In this document: piece after piece, positions 46,017 through 55,003 of the stretch | How positions within the stretch are numbered: position 1 is the stretch's first letter | Layout of the letters: each line of letters starts with the position of its first letter | The notes under the pieces: model-generated | The model's input: the letters and a program-made list of their open reading frames with translations, nothing else | The model's database searches: none | Told to the model about the DNA's origin: nothing | Translations under genes and position numbers: made by a program | Source: Prevotella sp. | GTDB lineage: Bacteria > Bacteroidota > Bacteroidia > Bacteroidales > Bacteroidaceae | Direction: 5' to 3' | Assembly (NCBI GenBank): GCA_017941345.1 | Contig: JAGAWQ010000003.1 | Location: forward strand, 21,805-85,804 | Length of the DNA: 64,000 nt

Positions 46017-46613
46017 CTTATACAAGATAGGATTGGTGGCGGGGTCGTTGTACATCTTCATCTGTCGATATACCTTCATATATTTACGACCAGCCTCAAT
46101 ATCCTCTAACAGCTGGTCAATGGCTGTCGAGAGGTCTTTCTGCTGTTCTACCAGAACGTCCAGCTTGTCTTTGCATTTAGCAATATGTGCTGCATCAGCA
46201 TCCTGGCGCTCGGTCTGTTCCCTCATGTGCCATATCTTCAGGGCCAGAATACTCAAACGGTCAATGGCCCAGGCAGGACTCTCCGTATTCAGGCGAGCCT
46301 CAGGCAGAATCTTTACCTCAGCATATAGATGACGGAAATAGCTGTCAATCTCTTCCACCAAGTCGGTACGGTCCTGATTGGAGCGGTCTATGCGACGTTT
46401 CAGTCCTAAGGCCTCAGTAGGGTTGATGTGGGGATCGCGGATGATGTCTTCCAGATGCCATTGTACCGTATCAATCCAGCATTTCAGATACAGGTTGTAC
46501 TCTATGGTGTCACGCTCGTAGGGATTCTTGATGGGCGTATCAATATTGTCTTTCAAGTGGTAGTCGCGAACGACCTGCTGAAAGATGTCGTTGGCCTTTC
46601 TTGTGAATGTCAT
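46011..46613 (-). CDS. DUF4254 protein
   Basis: 200 residues, mostly helical and charged, soluble, with no signal peptide. The conserved pattern NPYERDTIEYNLYLKCWIDT...WHLEDIIRDPHI, followed by LKRRIDRSNQDRTDLVEEID, fits the Bacteroidetes DUF4254 family. Function is unknown; its pairing with a GT9 glycosyltransferase suggests a role in LPS or glycan assembly. It has a good promoter and starts the unit DUF4254-GT9-rubredoxin. Confidence 0.8.
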   Translation of the reverse strand: MTFTRKANDIFQQVVRDYHLKDNIDTPIKNPYERDTIEYNLYLKCWIDTVQWHLEDIIRDPHINPTEALGLKRRIDRSNQDRTDLVEEIDSYFRHLYAEVKILPEARLNTESPAWAIDRLSILALKIWHMREQTERQDADAAHIAKCKDKLDVLVEQQKDLSTAIDQLLEDIEAGRKYMKVYRQMKMYNDPATNPILYKK

Positions 46614-46639
46614 AGCGTTATATTGTTTCGTTTATTTTG

Positions 46640-46671
46640 CAAAGGTACAATAAAGTCCTGATATTCCCAAA
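46640..46671 (-). promoter_or_regulatory. Promoter of DUF4254-GT9-rubredoxin
   Basis: On the minus strand, TTTG (46668-46671), 20 bases, TACCTTTG (46640-46647). Confidence 0.75.
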
Positions 46672-46746
46672 GGTTTAACTGAATTTATTTTTTGAACCCC
46701 TCTTCCTTGCCATTTACGGTCTTTCTGCGTTAATCTTCCGAAAAGC

Positions 46747-46778
46747 GTTGCTTGTTACGTTTTTTTTTCGTAGCTTTG
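46747..46778 (+). promoter_or_regulatory. Promoter of pdxB
   Basis: GTTG (46747-46750, one mismatch), 20 bases, TAGCTTTG (46771-46778), 8 bases from the ATG. Confidence 0.6.
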
Positions 46779-46786
46779 TGCCCGCT

Positions 46787-47791
46787 ATGAAGATTGTAGT
46801 TGACGACAAGATACCTTATATCCGCGAGAAGCTGGCGCTTTTGGCTGATGACGTGGTGTATATGGGTGGTGGCGACATGACGGCTGATGACGTTCGTGAT
46901 GCTGATGCCTTGGTGGTGCGTACCCGGACACGCTGTGACCGGCAACTGCTGGAAGGTAGCCGCGTACAACTGGTGGCTACGGCGACGATAGGCTACGACC
47001 ATATTGACACGCAGTATTTAGGGCAGGCGGGCATCAGCTGGATTAATTGTCCGGGGTGTAATGCTGGCTCTGTGGCACAATATGTGGAATGTGCGCTGCT
47101 CTTGTTGGCTTGCGAGCAGGGGTTAAGGCTTGAGGCGTCGACCCTCGGCATTGTGGGTTGCGGACATGTGGGTTCAAAGGTAAAGACTGTCGCCCAGCGA
47201 TTGGGTATGCGTGTGTTGGTATGCGACCCGCCATTGGGCTGTGCCGACTTTGTCGGTATGGAACAGATAGCCCGCGAGTCGGATGTTATCACTTTCCACG
47301 TACCCTTGACGCGTTATGGAGAATTTGCCACATGGCACATGGCTGACGAGGCATTCTTCCAAGGTCTCACGCGCGAACCTTATATAATAAATACCAGTCG
47401 TGGCGAGGTGGTCGACAACAACGCTCTGCTGACAGCCTTGCAAGAGGGTAGGGTGAAGGATGCTGTCATTGATGTTTGGGAACATGAGCCTCAGCTCAAT
47501 TTGGAGTTGTTACAGCGTGTCTTCATTGGCACGCCCCACATTGCCGGCTATTCAGCTGATGGAAAGGTAAATGCAGACAACATGGTTATTGATGCTTTAT
47601 GTCAACATTTCGGTCTTCCTCATCCAGGAAAGATTTCAGCCCCACCATTGCCTGCCGATTTTCAGGATACAGGGAGCTCACTCGACTACTACAACCCGAT
47701 AGAGGACAGCCAGAAGCTAAAAGAAAATCCTTCGAAGTTCGAATTTCTTCGCAATAATTACCCGTTAAGGCGCGAAAAGTTGCACAACTGA
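46787..47791 (+). CDS. pdxB: Erythronate-4-phosphate dehydrogenase
   Basis: 334 residues from the ATG at 46787; a longer frame reaches through the promoter and is rejected. 2-hydroxyacid dehydrogenase landmarks: VATATIGYDHIDTQYL, the NAD-binding STLGIVGCGHVGSKV, NTSRGEVVDNNALL, IDVWEHEPQL (catalytic Glu) and GTPHIAGYSADGK (catalytic His). The PdxB-type C-terminal dimer segment is present. It oxidises 4-phosphoerythronate in pyridoxal phosphate synthesis. Single gene, possibly with a very short leader. Confidence 0.93.
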   Translation: MKIVVDDKIPYIREKLALLADDVVYMGGGDMTADDVRDADALVVRTRTRCDRQLLEGSRVQLVATATIGYDHIDTQYLGQAGISWINCPGCNAGSVAQYVECALLLLACEQGLRLEASTLGIVGCGHVGSKVKTVAQRLGMRVLVCDPPLGCADFVGMEQIARESDVITFHVPLTRYGEFATWHMADEAFFQGLTREPYIINTSRGEVVDNNALLTALQEGRVKDAVIDVWEHEPQLNLELLQRVFIGTPHIAGYSADGKVNADNMVIDALCQHFGLPHPGKISAPPLPADFQDTGSSLDYYNPIEDSQKLKENPSKFEFLRNNYPLRREKLHN

Positions 47792-47832
47792 TAGGTGTTT
47801 GTGCAAGAAAAAGTGTTTTTTTACCTTTAAAA

Positions 47833-47864
47833 TTTGCGTAAGTCAATAAAAATGTGTTACTTTG
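47833..47864 (+). promoter_or_regulatory. Promoter of acpP
   Basis: TTTG (47833-47836), 20 bases, TTACTTTG (47857-47864; one mismatch). A leader of about 70 bases follows. Confidence 0.65.
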
Positions 47865-47939
47865 CACCCGCTAAGCGACACATATTGTGAAGTTTTCAGA
47901 ATAAAGAAATCAATTATTAACATTTTAAAGAAAGAAATT

Positions 47940-48176
47940 ATGTCAGAAATTGAAAGCAAAGTAAAGGCTATTATCGTAGACAAACTCGGTGTTGATGAAG
48001 CAGAGGTTAAGCCCGAAGCAAGTTTCACTAACGATCTCGGTGCTGACTCACTGGATACCGTAGAGCTCATCATGGAATTCGAGAAGGAGTTCGGTATCTC
48101 TATCCCCGACGACAAGGCTGAGAAGATTGGTACTGTTGGCGATGCTATCGCTTACATCGAGGAGAACGCAAAATAA
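47940..48176 (+). CDS. acpP: Acyl carrier protein
   Basis: 78 residues from the ATG at 47940. Strongly acidic, with the phosphopantetheine serine in [14 protein letters not shown]. It carries growing acyl chains in fatty acid synthesis. The next gene, fabF, elongates them; the two are separated by 110 bases containing a large inverted repeat. Confidence 0.97.
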   Translation: MSEIESKVKAIIVDKLGVDEAEVKPEASFTNDLGADSLDTVELIMEFEKEFGISIPDDKAEKIGTVGDAIAYIEENAK

Positions 48177-48190
48177 AGTAAAAAAGGAAA

Positions 48191-48259
48191 AGTGAAAAGT
48201 GAAAAATTTGCTGCCGCTATATCCTTTCACTTTGGAAGTGCGGGAGCAAATTTTTCACT
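48191..48259. repeat. Inverted repeat between acpP and fabF, built from a dispersed repeat
   Basis: AGTGAAAAATTTGCT (48198-48212) pairs with AGCAAATTTTTCACT (48245-48259). The 27 bases 48191-48217, read on the minus strand, are identical to 63661-63687 near the end of the window. It may form a strong hairpin that attenuates or processes the acpP-fabF transcript. Confidence 0.8.
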
Positions 48260-48286
48260 TTTTCTTTTTCACTATACCCTTAATCT

Positions 48287-49549
48287 ATGGAATTAAAAAG
48301 AGTAGTAGTAACAGGCATGGGTGCCGTTACGCCACTTGGAAACAACCCACAGGAGACGTGGGAGGCCATGCTGGCAGGTAAGAGTGGTGCTGCGCCTATT
48401 ACGCTTTTCGATGCTTCTAAGTTCAAGACTCAGTTTGCTTGTGAGGTGAAGAACTTGGATGTCAACGCATATATTGACCGCAAAGAGGCTCGCAAGATGG
48501 ACCGCTACACCCAGTTGGCTATCATTGCTGCCATGCAGGCCGTTCAGGACTCTGGCATGAATCTTGAGGTTGAAGACAAGAACCGCATAGGTGTTGTCTA
48601 TGGTGTTGGTATCGGTGGTATCAAGACCTTCGAGGAAGAAGTGACCTACTATGGTGCTCATCGTGAGGACGGACCCAAGTTCAATCCTTTCTTCATCCCC
48701 AAGATGATTGCTGATATCGCAGCAGGCCAGATTTCTATCATGTACGGTTTTCACGGCCCCAACTATATCACCGCTTCTGCTTGTGCTTCTTCATCGAACG
48801 CATTGGCTGATGCCTTCAACCTGATTCGTCTGGGCAAGGCCAACGCCATCGTTGCCGGTGGTGCTGAGGCTGCTGTCTGTGAGACAGGTGTAGGCGGGTT
48901 CAATGCCATGAAGGCTCTGTCTACCCGTAATGACGAGCCCGAGAAGGCCAGCCGTCCGTTCAGCGCCAGCCGTGATGGCTTCATCATGGGCGAGGGTGCA
49001 GGCTGTCTGATTCTTGAGGAGCTGGAGCATGCTAAGGCTCGTGGTGCTAAGATTTACGCTGAGATGGTTGGTGCTGGTATGAGTGCTGACGCTCACCATA
49101 TCACCGCTTCTCACCCCGAGGGTCTTGGTGCTAAGCTCGTGATGCAGAATGCACTCGAGGATGCTGGTATGAATCCTGACGAGATTGACTATATCAACGT
49201 ACATGGTACATCAACTCACGTGGGTGACATCTCTGAAGCTAAGGCCATCAAGGATGTATTCGGTGATGCAGCTTTCAAGCTGAACATCTCCAGCACCAAG
49301 TCGATGACTGGTCACTTGCTGGGTGCTGCTGGTGCCGTCGAGGCTATGGCTACCGTCTTGGCTGTCCAGAACGATATCGTTCCTCCCACCATCAACCACG
49401 TGGATGACGACAAGGACGAGGAGATTGACTACAACCTCAACTTCACCTTCAATAAGGCTCAGAAGCGCGAGGTTCGTGCCGGACTCTCCAACACCTTCGG
49501 ATTTGGTGGTCATAATGCCTGCGTAGTTTTCCGTAAGTATGTGGGTTAA
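48287..49549 (+). CDS. fabF: Beta-ketoacyl-ACP synthase II
   Basis: 420 residues, the usual length. It starts KRVVVTGMGAVTPLGN. The catalytic triad is visible: Cys in TASACASSSNALADA (about 165), His in NVHGTSTHVGD (about 305) and His in STKSMTGHLLGAAGA (about 342), with GFGGHNACVVF at the end. It condenses malonyl-ACP with acyl-ACP in fatty-acid elongation. It overlaps rnc by 11 bases. Confidence 0.97.
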   Translation: MELKRVVVTGMGAVTPLGNNPQETWEAMLAGKSGAAPITLFDASKFKTQFACEVKNLDVNAYIDRKEARKMDRYTQLAIIAAMQAVQDSGMNLEVEDKNRIGVVYGVGIGGIKTFEEEVTYYGAHREDGPKFNPFFIPKMIADIAAGQISIMYGFHGPNYITASACASSSNALADAFNLIRLGKANAIVAGGAEAAVCETGVGGFNAMKALSTRNDEPEKASRPFSASRDGFIMGEGAGCLILEELEHAKARGAKIYAEMVGAGMSADAHHITASHPEGLGAKLVMQNALEDAGMNPDEIDYINVHGTSTHVGDISEAKAIKDVFGDAAFKLNISSTKSMTGHLLGAAGAVEAMATVLAVQNDIVPPTINHVDDDKDEEIDYNLNFTFNKAQKREVRAGLSNTFGFGGHNACVVFRKYVG

Positions 49550-50549
49550 GAACATCATAGATAGAATCAAGCTCCCTTTCCGCAAGGAGAAGGAGCTTTT
49601 TTCTGCCCTTTATGATATCCTGGGTTTCTATCCCCACGATATCACCTTCTACAAGCAGGCATTGCTTCATAAGAGTGTTTCCAGACGCAACGAGAAGGGA
49701 CGTCCCGTCAACAACGAGCGATTGGAGTTCTTGGGCGATGCGATACTCGATGCTGTAGTAGGTGATATCGTGTTCCGTCATTTTGAGGGCAAACGCGAAG
49801 GATTCCTGACGAACACCCGTTCCAAACTCGTCAGTCGTGATACATTGGGCAAGCTGGCCAAGGAGATGGGTCTCTCACAGCTCGTCCTTTCCTCAGGTCA
49901 TAACACCTCACACAACAGCTACCTTGGTGGCAATGCCTTTGAAGCCCTTGTGGGAGCCATCTATCTCGACCGCGGTTACGATGCCTGTATGCGTTTTATG
50001 GAAAAACGCATCCTGGCTCAGCTCATCAATATCGATAAGGTGGCCTATAAGGAGGTCAATTTCAAGTCGAAGCTGTTGGAGTGGAGCCAGAAGAACCGTG
50101 TAAAAATGGAGTTCCGCGATGTGAAGCAGGAGCGCGACGAGAACAAGAGTCCTGTTTTCACTACCCAAGTGTTTATCGAGGGACTGGAGGGCTGTATAGG
50201 TACGGGCTATTCCAAGAAGGAGAGTCAGCAGAATGCCTCAAAAGACACCCTGCAGCGCCTGCGTCGTGAGCCTCAGTTCATCGATGCCGTCTTTGCAGCT
50301 AAGGGCGACCGCACCAAGATGGAAGAGGAACCCGTCATGAGTGTTCCTGATCCTGAGAAGGAGCAACAGCAGTCCATCTTTGTCGAGCAGGTTAGCGAAG
50401 CCTCATTCGTTGAGGCTGAGTCACAACCTAAGCCCGCTGAACCTGAGGCTGAAGAGTTCACTCTCGACGATATTACGGCGACTCCACGCGAAAAGACCCG
50501 CGAGGAAATCATCGCTGAAGCTGAGGCTGCCGCCTTTGCAGAAGGTTGA
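49539..50549 (+). CDS. rnc: Ribonuclease III with acidic C-terminal extension
   Basis: 336 residues; most bacterial RNase III proteins are about 220-250. The signature NERLEFLGDAILDAV is near residue 63, the second acidic cluster GNAFEALVGAIYLD near 130, and the dsRNA-binding domain spans about 165-240 (FTTQVFIEGLEGCIGTGYSKKESQQNASKDTL). The last 85 or so residues are rich in Glu, Pro and Ala and look disordered. It cuts double-stranded RNA in rRNA maturation. It overlaps fabF, a common arrangement in this phylum. Confidence 0.95.
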   Translation: MWVKNIIDRIKLPFRKEKELFSALYDILGFYPHDITFYKQALLHKSVSRRNEKGRPVNNERLEFLGDAILDAVVGDIVFRHFEGKREGFLTNTRSKLVSRDTLGKLAKEMGLSQLVLSSGHNTSHNSYLGGNAFEALVGAIYLDRGYDACMRFMEKRILAQLINIDKVAYKEVNFKSKLLEWSQKNRVKMEFRDVKQERDENKSPVFTTQVFIEGLEGCIGTGYSKKESQQNASKDTLQRLRREPQFIDAVFAAKGDRTKMEEEPVMSVPDPEKEQQQSIFVEQVSEASFVEAESQPKPAEPEAEEFTLDDITATPREKTREEIIAEAEAAAFAEG

Positions 50550-50597
50550 ACAGACCGAACTTATAAATCTTGCAGACAATTACAATAACCAAAAACA

Positions 50598-52052
50598 ATG
50601 AAAAAAAGAATGCTTTTTCTGGCTGCACTCGCAGCGCTGACCATTGGCCTGCAGGCCAAAGTTAAACTGCACCATCTGGTGAGTGACAATATGATTATCC
50701 AGCAACAGACGGATGTGCGTCTGTGGGGATGGGCCAAGCCAGGACGTAAGGTGGTGGCTACCACATCGTGGTCCGACCAACGCGCAGAAGCTAAGGCTGA
50801 CAAGCAGGGCAGATGGCTGCTGACGGTAAAGTCGCCCAAGGCATCGTACGAGCCGCTGAGCATCACCTTCGACGATGGTGACGGTCAGGTGACTATTAAT
50901 AATGTACTCGCAGGTGAGGTTTGGGTATGTGCCGGTCAGTCGAATATGGAGATGCCCGTGAAGGGATTTGGCAACTGTCCTGTGCTGAACTACAACCAGG
51001 AGGTGCTTGGTGCTGCCGGTAAGCGTCAGGTGCGCTCAGCCAAGATTCCCAGCATCATGCGAATGACTCCGCAGGAAGATGCGGAGACCAACTGGCGTGA
51101 GTGCTCACCAGCGACGGTCGGTGAATTCTCTGCAACAGGTTATTTCTTCGCCAAAGTGGTGAATCAGGCGCTGGACATCCCCATCGGACTGATAGAGGCC
51201 AACAAGGGCGGTACGCGCGTAGAGAGCTGGCTGACGAAGGAGAACCTGGAGAAATACACCAAGGAGCCAACCGACTCGATGGGTATCGTCAACTTCAAGA
51301 AAGAGTGGGACTACCACCGTGCGATGCTCTGGGGCAACGGCACGTTCAACCCCATTCTGAACTATACGGTGAAGGGCATTCTTTTCTATCAGGGCTGTTC
51401 GAACGTGGGTGACCCCAAGGACCAGTACTCACAGCGTCTGAAGCTGTTGGTAGAGCAGTGGCGCAGCCAATTCAAGCTGGGCGAGCTGCCTTTTTACTTC
51501 GTGCAGATAGCTCCCTTTGTCAGCGGTGACCCCAACGGAACGTGGAATGCAGAGCTGCAGGAAGAGCAGTTTAAGGCTTCGAAAATCATCCCCAACAGCG
51601 GGTTGGTATGTACCAACGACTGTGTTTACCCCTACGAAGGCACGCAGATACACCCAGCCCAGAAGCAGAAGGTGGGCGAGCGTCTGGCTTTCCTGGCGCT
51701 GAATAAGACTTATGGCATGAGCTCTGTCATCTGTATGAGTCCTTCGTTCAAGGATATGCAGATTAAGAACGACACGGTGATGATTCACCTGAACGACGAG
51801 TGTGGTGCCATCAGTCGGTTTATGGATATTCAGGGCTTCGAGGTGGCTGGTGCCGACAAGGTGTTCTATCCCGCTCAGGCAGACCACTTCTGGCAGCCTG
51901 GTGGTGGCTATTGGGACGAGTGCATCACAATCAAGAGTCCTAAGGTGAAGCAGCCTGTAGCCATCCGCTACTGCTATCGCAACTGGCAATTAGGCAATTT
52001 GGCCAATGCCGGCGGTCTGCCCTTGTTCCCATTCCGTACTGACAACTGGTAA
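50598..52052 (+). CDS. Sialate O-acetylesterase-like SGNH hydrolase
   Basis: 484 residues. The signal peptide ends near ...LTIGLQA. A small beta domain (about 20-110) precedes the SGNH esterase domain, which starts EVWVCAGQSNMEMPV (nucleophile Ser in GQSN). VGLIEANKGGT-like and FYQGCSN segments follow, and a likely Asp/His pair lies in CVYPYEGTQIHPAQKQKVGERLA. It would remove O-acetyl groups from sialic acid or plant glycans in the periplasm. It sits 48 bases after rnc and 6 bases before the NUDIX gene. Confidence 0.85.
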   Translation: MKKRMLFLAALAALTIGLQAKVKLHHLVSDNMIIQQQTDVRLWGWAKPGRKVVATTSWSDQRAEAKADKQGRWLLTVKSPKASYEPLSITFDDGDGQVTINNVLAGEVWVCAGQSNMEMPVKGFGNCPVLNYNQEVLGAAGKRQVRSAKIPSIMRMTPQEDAETNWRECSPATVGEFSATGYFFAKVVNQALDIPIGLIEANKGGTRVESWLTKENLEKYTKEPTDSMGIVNFKKEWDYHRAMLWGNGTFNPILNYTVKGILFYQGCSNVGDPKDQYSQRLKLLVEQWRSQFKLGELPFYFVQIAPFVSGDPNGTWNAELQEEQFKASKIIPNSGLVCTNDCVYPYEGTQIHPAQKQKVGERLAFLALNKTYGMSSVICMSPSFKDMQIKNDTVMIHLNDECGAISRFMDIQGFEVAGADKVFYPAQADHFWQPGGGYWDECITIKSPKVKQPVAIRYCYRNWQLGNLANAGGLPLFPFRTDNW

Positions 52053-52058
52053 GCCCAC

Positions 52059-52592
52059 ATGGAACATCCGTTAGAGAAATTCAAGTACTGTCCGGTATGT
52101 GGCAGTGCCCGTTTCGTCGTCAACAACTTCAAGAGCAAGAAGTGTGAGGACTGCGGCTTCACGTATTACGCTAACCCCTGTTCCGCCACAGCCGCCTTCA
52201 TCGTCAATGAGAACGACGAGATGCTGGTGGTGCGACGTGCCAAGGAGCCAGCCAAAGGGACATACGACTTGCCTGGCGGCTTCTGCGATATGGGTGAAAC
52301 GGTGGAGGAAGGTATGCGTCGTGAGATACAAGAGGAGACGGGACTTGAGGTGCAGGACATCCAGTATCTTTTCTCGTCGCCCAATGTCTATCAATACAGC
52401 GGTATGGGCATCCATACGCTCGATATGGACTATCTGGTTCGTGTCAAGGGTGGTCGACTGGCCATTCAGGCTGCTGACGATGCTGCAGAGGCCTTTTGGA
52501 TACCTATTAACGAAGTTAATCCTGCCGATTTTGGACTCACCAGCATCCGAAATGCTGTCATCCGTTTTCTGCACGAAACGTTAAGAAAATAA
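52059..52592 (+). CDS. NUDIX hydrolase with N-terminal zinc ribbon
   Basis: 177 residues. A four-cysteine zinc ribbon (CPVCGSARFVVNN...CEDCGFTYY) comes first, then the NUDIX fold with the box GGFCDMGETVEEGMRREIQEETGLE (52278-52352), matching G-x5-E-x7-REUXEEXGU. The layout resembles NADH pyrophosphatase-type proteins but is shorter. It hydrolyses a nucleoside diphosphate linked to another moiety; substrate unknown. It starts 6 bases after the esterase gene. Confidence 0.9.
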   Translation: MEHPLEKFKYCPVCGSARFVVNNFKSKKCEDCGFTYYANPCSATAAFIVNENDEMLVVRRAKEPAKGTYDLPGGFCDMGETVEEGMRREIQEETGLEVQDIQYLFSSPNVYQYSGMGIHTLDMDYLVRVKGGRLAIQAADDAAEAFWIPINEVNPADFGLTSIRNAVIRFLHETLRK

Positions 52593-52633
52593 AAAATCTA
52601 CTATATAAATAAGGTGTAACCAAATCTTTTGCC

Positions 52634-52641
52634 TACTTTTG
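52634..52641 (+). promoter_or_regulatory. topA promoter -7 element
   Basis: TACTTTTG fits TAnnTTTG, 31 bases before the topA start. No TTTG at -33. Confidence 0.45.
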
Positions 52642-52672
52642 CAGCCCGAAATAGTTATTATAGTACGAGATT

Positions 52673-55003
52673 ATGCAAAAGAATTTAGTGATAGTAGAGT
52701 CTCCAGCGAAGGCTAAGACCATTGAGAAGTTCCTCGGAAATGATTTCAAGGTGATGTCGAGCTATGGTCATATTCGTGACCTGAAGAAGAAGGAGATGAG
52801 CATCAACGACAAGACGCTCGAACCAGAATACGAGATTCCAGAAGAGAAAGAGAAACTGGTCAAGGAACTGAAGTCTAACGCGCAGAAGGCAGAGAACATC
52901 TGGCTCGCATCCGATGAGGACCGCGAGGGAGAGGCCATCTCTTGGCACCTGTGTGAGGTGTTAGGTCTGGATGAGAAGAAGACCAACCGTATCGTCTTCC
53001 ACGAAATCACCAAGCCCGCCATTCTGAAGGCTATTGAGGAGCCCCGCCATCTGGACATGAATCTGGTCAACGCCCAGCAGGCTCGTCGCGTGTTAGACCG
53101 TCTGGTAGGTTTCAAGCTGTCACCCGTACTTTGGCGTAAGGTGAAGCCCGCCCTCTCAGCAGGTCGTGTACAGAGTGTTGCCGTACGTCTTATCGTAGAA
53201 CGCGAGCGTGAAATCCAAGACTTCCAAAGCGAGCCCTTCTATAGCATTAATGGTATCTTCGCCATTACTAACCCCGATGGTTCTCAGACCGAGGTGAAAG
53301 CTACGCTGGCTCAGCGCTTGAAGACCCATGAGGAGGTCGAGAATTTCCTTCAGCAGTGTATTGACGCCACCTACACCGTAGATGCTGTCAGCAAGAAGCC
53401 GCTGAAGCGTACTCCTGCTCCCCCCTTCACCACTTCAACCCTGCAACAGGAGGCTGCGCGTAAGTTAGGCTTTACCGTCAGCCAGACGATGATGGTGGCT
53501 CAGCACTTGTATGAACACGGACATATTACCTATATGCGTACCGACTCCGTCAACCTGTCGGGACTCTGCATCAATGCCAGCAAGGAAGAGATTATCAAGC
53601 TCTATGGCCAGGAATACAGCAAGGTACGTCAGTATCACACCAGTTCGAAGGGTGCTCAGGAGGCTCACGAGGCTATCCGTCCTACCTATATGGAGCGTGC
53701 CGAGATAGAGGGTACAGCTCAGGAGCGTAAGCTTTACGAGCTGATTTGGAAGCGTACCATCGCCAGCCAGATGGCTGACGCGCAGATAGAGAAGACCACC
53801 GTTGATATTGCTGTCAAGCCTCTTACCTCTAACCCCTCACCTCTCACCACTTCTTTTGTAGCCCAGGGCGAGGTAGTCAAGTTCGATGGTTTCATCAAGG
53901 TTTACCGTGAGTCTGTCGACGATGAAGAGCTGCAGGAAGAGGAGAGCCACATCCTCCCTCCGCTGAAGAAAGGTATGGAGCTGACCCGTCGTGAAATCCA
54001 GGCTACCGAGCGTTTCAGCTTGGGTCCTCAGCGTTATACGGAAGCTTCGCTGGTTCATAAGCTCGAGGAGTTAGGCATCGGTCGTCCTTCAACCTATGCA
54101 CCCACCATTTCGACTATCCAGCAGCGTGACTACGTCCATAAGGGCGACAAGAAAGGCGAGGAGCGATTCTATACTATCGACACGCTGAAAGGCAAGCAGA
54201 TTAAGCAGTCACAGCGCAAGGAGATGGTAGGCTCTGACAAGGGTAAGCTGTTGCCTACCGATATCGGTATTGTGGTTAACGACTTCCTGATGAAGTACTT
54301 CCCGACGATTATGGACTATAACTTTACCGCAAAGGTGGAGCAAGACTTCGACAGAATAGCTGAGGGTAAGGAGCAGTGGAAGGACATGATGAAATCCTTC
54401 TATAAGAGCTTCGAACCTGTGGTAGAGAAGACGATGAATGCCCGTCAGGAGCGTAAAGCCGGTGAGCGCCAGTTGGGTAAGGACCCCAAGAGCGGCAAGC
54501 CCGTATTTGTGAAGATAGGCCGTTTTGGTCCTGTGGTACAGATAGGCTCAGCAGAAGACGCTGAGAAGCCCCTGTTTGCCCAGTTGCCTGCCGAGAAGAG
54601 CATGGAGAGTATCACGCTGGAGGAGGCTCTGGAACTCTTCAAGCTACCCCGCAATTTAGGCAATTTTGAGGATAGTGCAGTCATCATCGGAGCAGGTCGC
54701 TTTGGTCCCTATGTGCTTCACAATAAGAAATACACCTCACTTCCAAAGGATGCTGACCCGATGACCATCACGCTCGATGAGGCTGTACAGCTGATTAACG
54801 AGAAACGCCAGCAGGAGAATCAGAAGCACCTGAAAACTTTCACCGAAGACAGCAATCTGGAAGTGCTCAATGGCCGCTATGGACCTTATATCGTCTACGA
54901 CGGCAAGAACTACCGTCTGCCAAAAGCGATGCATGCCCGTGCTGCTGAGCTGACTTACGACGAGTGCATGAAGATAGTCAACACACCCGCCAAGAAGAAA
55001 TGA
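52673..55003 (+). CDS. topA: DNA topoisomerase I
   Basis: 776 residues. The Toprim domain is at the start (NLVIVESPAKAKTIEKFLG, SDEDREGEAISWHL). The catalytic tyrosine is in GHITYMRTDSVNLS near residue 285, and the C-terminal part carries zinc-free repeats (FVKIGRFGPVVQIG, RFGPYVLHNKKY, RYGPYIVYDGKN). It relaxes negative supercoils behind polymerases. Residues 383-394 or so (KPLTSNPSPLTTSF region) are encoded by five 7-base repeats, an apparent in-frame insertion. Its stop overlaps the aroK start (ATGA). Confidence 0.96.
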   Translation: MQKNLVIVESPAKAKTIEKFLGNDFKVMSSYGHIRDLKKKEMSINDKTLEPEYEIPEEKEKLVKELKSNAQKAENIWLASDEDREGEAISWHLCEVLGLDEKKTNRIVFHEITKPAILKAIEEPRHLDMNLVNAQQARRVLDRLVGFKLSPVLWRKVKPALSAGRVQSVAVRLIVEREREIQDFQSEPFYSINGIFAITNPDGSQTEVKATLAQRLKTHEEVENFLQQCIDATYTVDAVSKKPLKRTPAPPFTTSTLQQEAARKLGFTVSQTMMVAQHLYEHGHITYMRTDSVNLSGLCINASKEEIIKLYGQEYSKVRQYHTSSKGAQEAHEAIRPTYMERAEIEGTAQERKLYELIWKRTIASQMADAQIEKTTVDIAVKPLTSNPSPLTTSFVAQGEVVKFDGFIKVYRESVDDEELQEEESHILPPLKKGMELTRREIQATERFSLGPQRYTEASLVHKLEELGIGRPSTYAPTISTIQQRDYVHKGDKKGEERFYTIDTLKGKQIKQSQRKEMVGSDKGKLLPTDIGIVVNDFLMKYFPTIMDYNFTAKVEQDFDRIAEGKEQWKDMMKSFYKSFEPVVEKTMNARQERKAGERQLGKDPKSGKPVFVKIGRFGPVVQIGSAEDAEKPLFAQLPAEKSMESITLEEALELFKLPRNLGNFEDSAVIIGAGRFGPYVLHNKKYTSLPKDADPMTITLDEAVQLINEKRQQENQKHLKTFTEDSNLEVLNGRYGPYIVYDGKNYRLPKAMHARAAELTYDECMKIVNTPAKKK
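53819..53853. repeat. Heptanucleotide repeat inside topA
   Basis: Five units: CCTCTTA, CCTCTAA, CCCCTCA, CCTCTCA, CCACTTC. The reading frame passes through; the encoded peptide is rich in Pro, Thr and Ser. Confidence 0.85.

Noticed and set aside
46748-46786. An upstream start for pdxB
   Set aside because: It runs through the promoter -7 element; the ATG at 46787 gives the conserved N-terminus MKIVVDDKIPYI.
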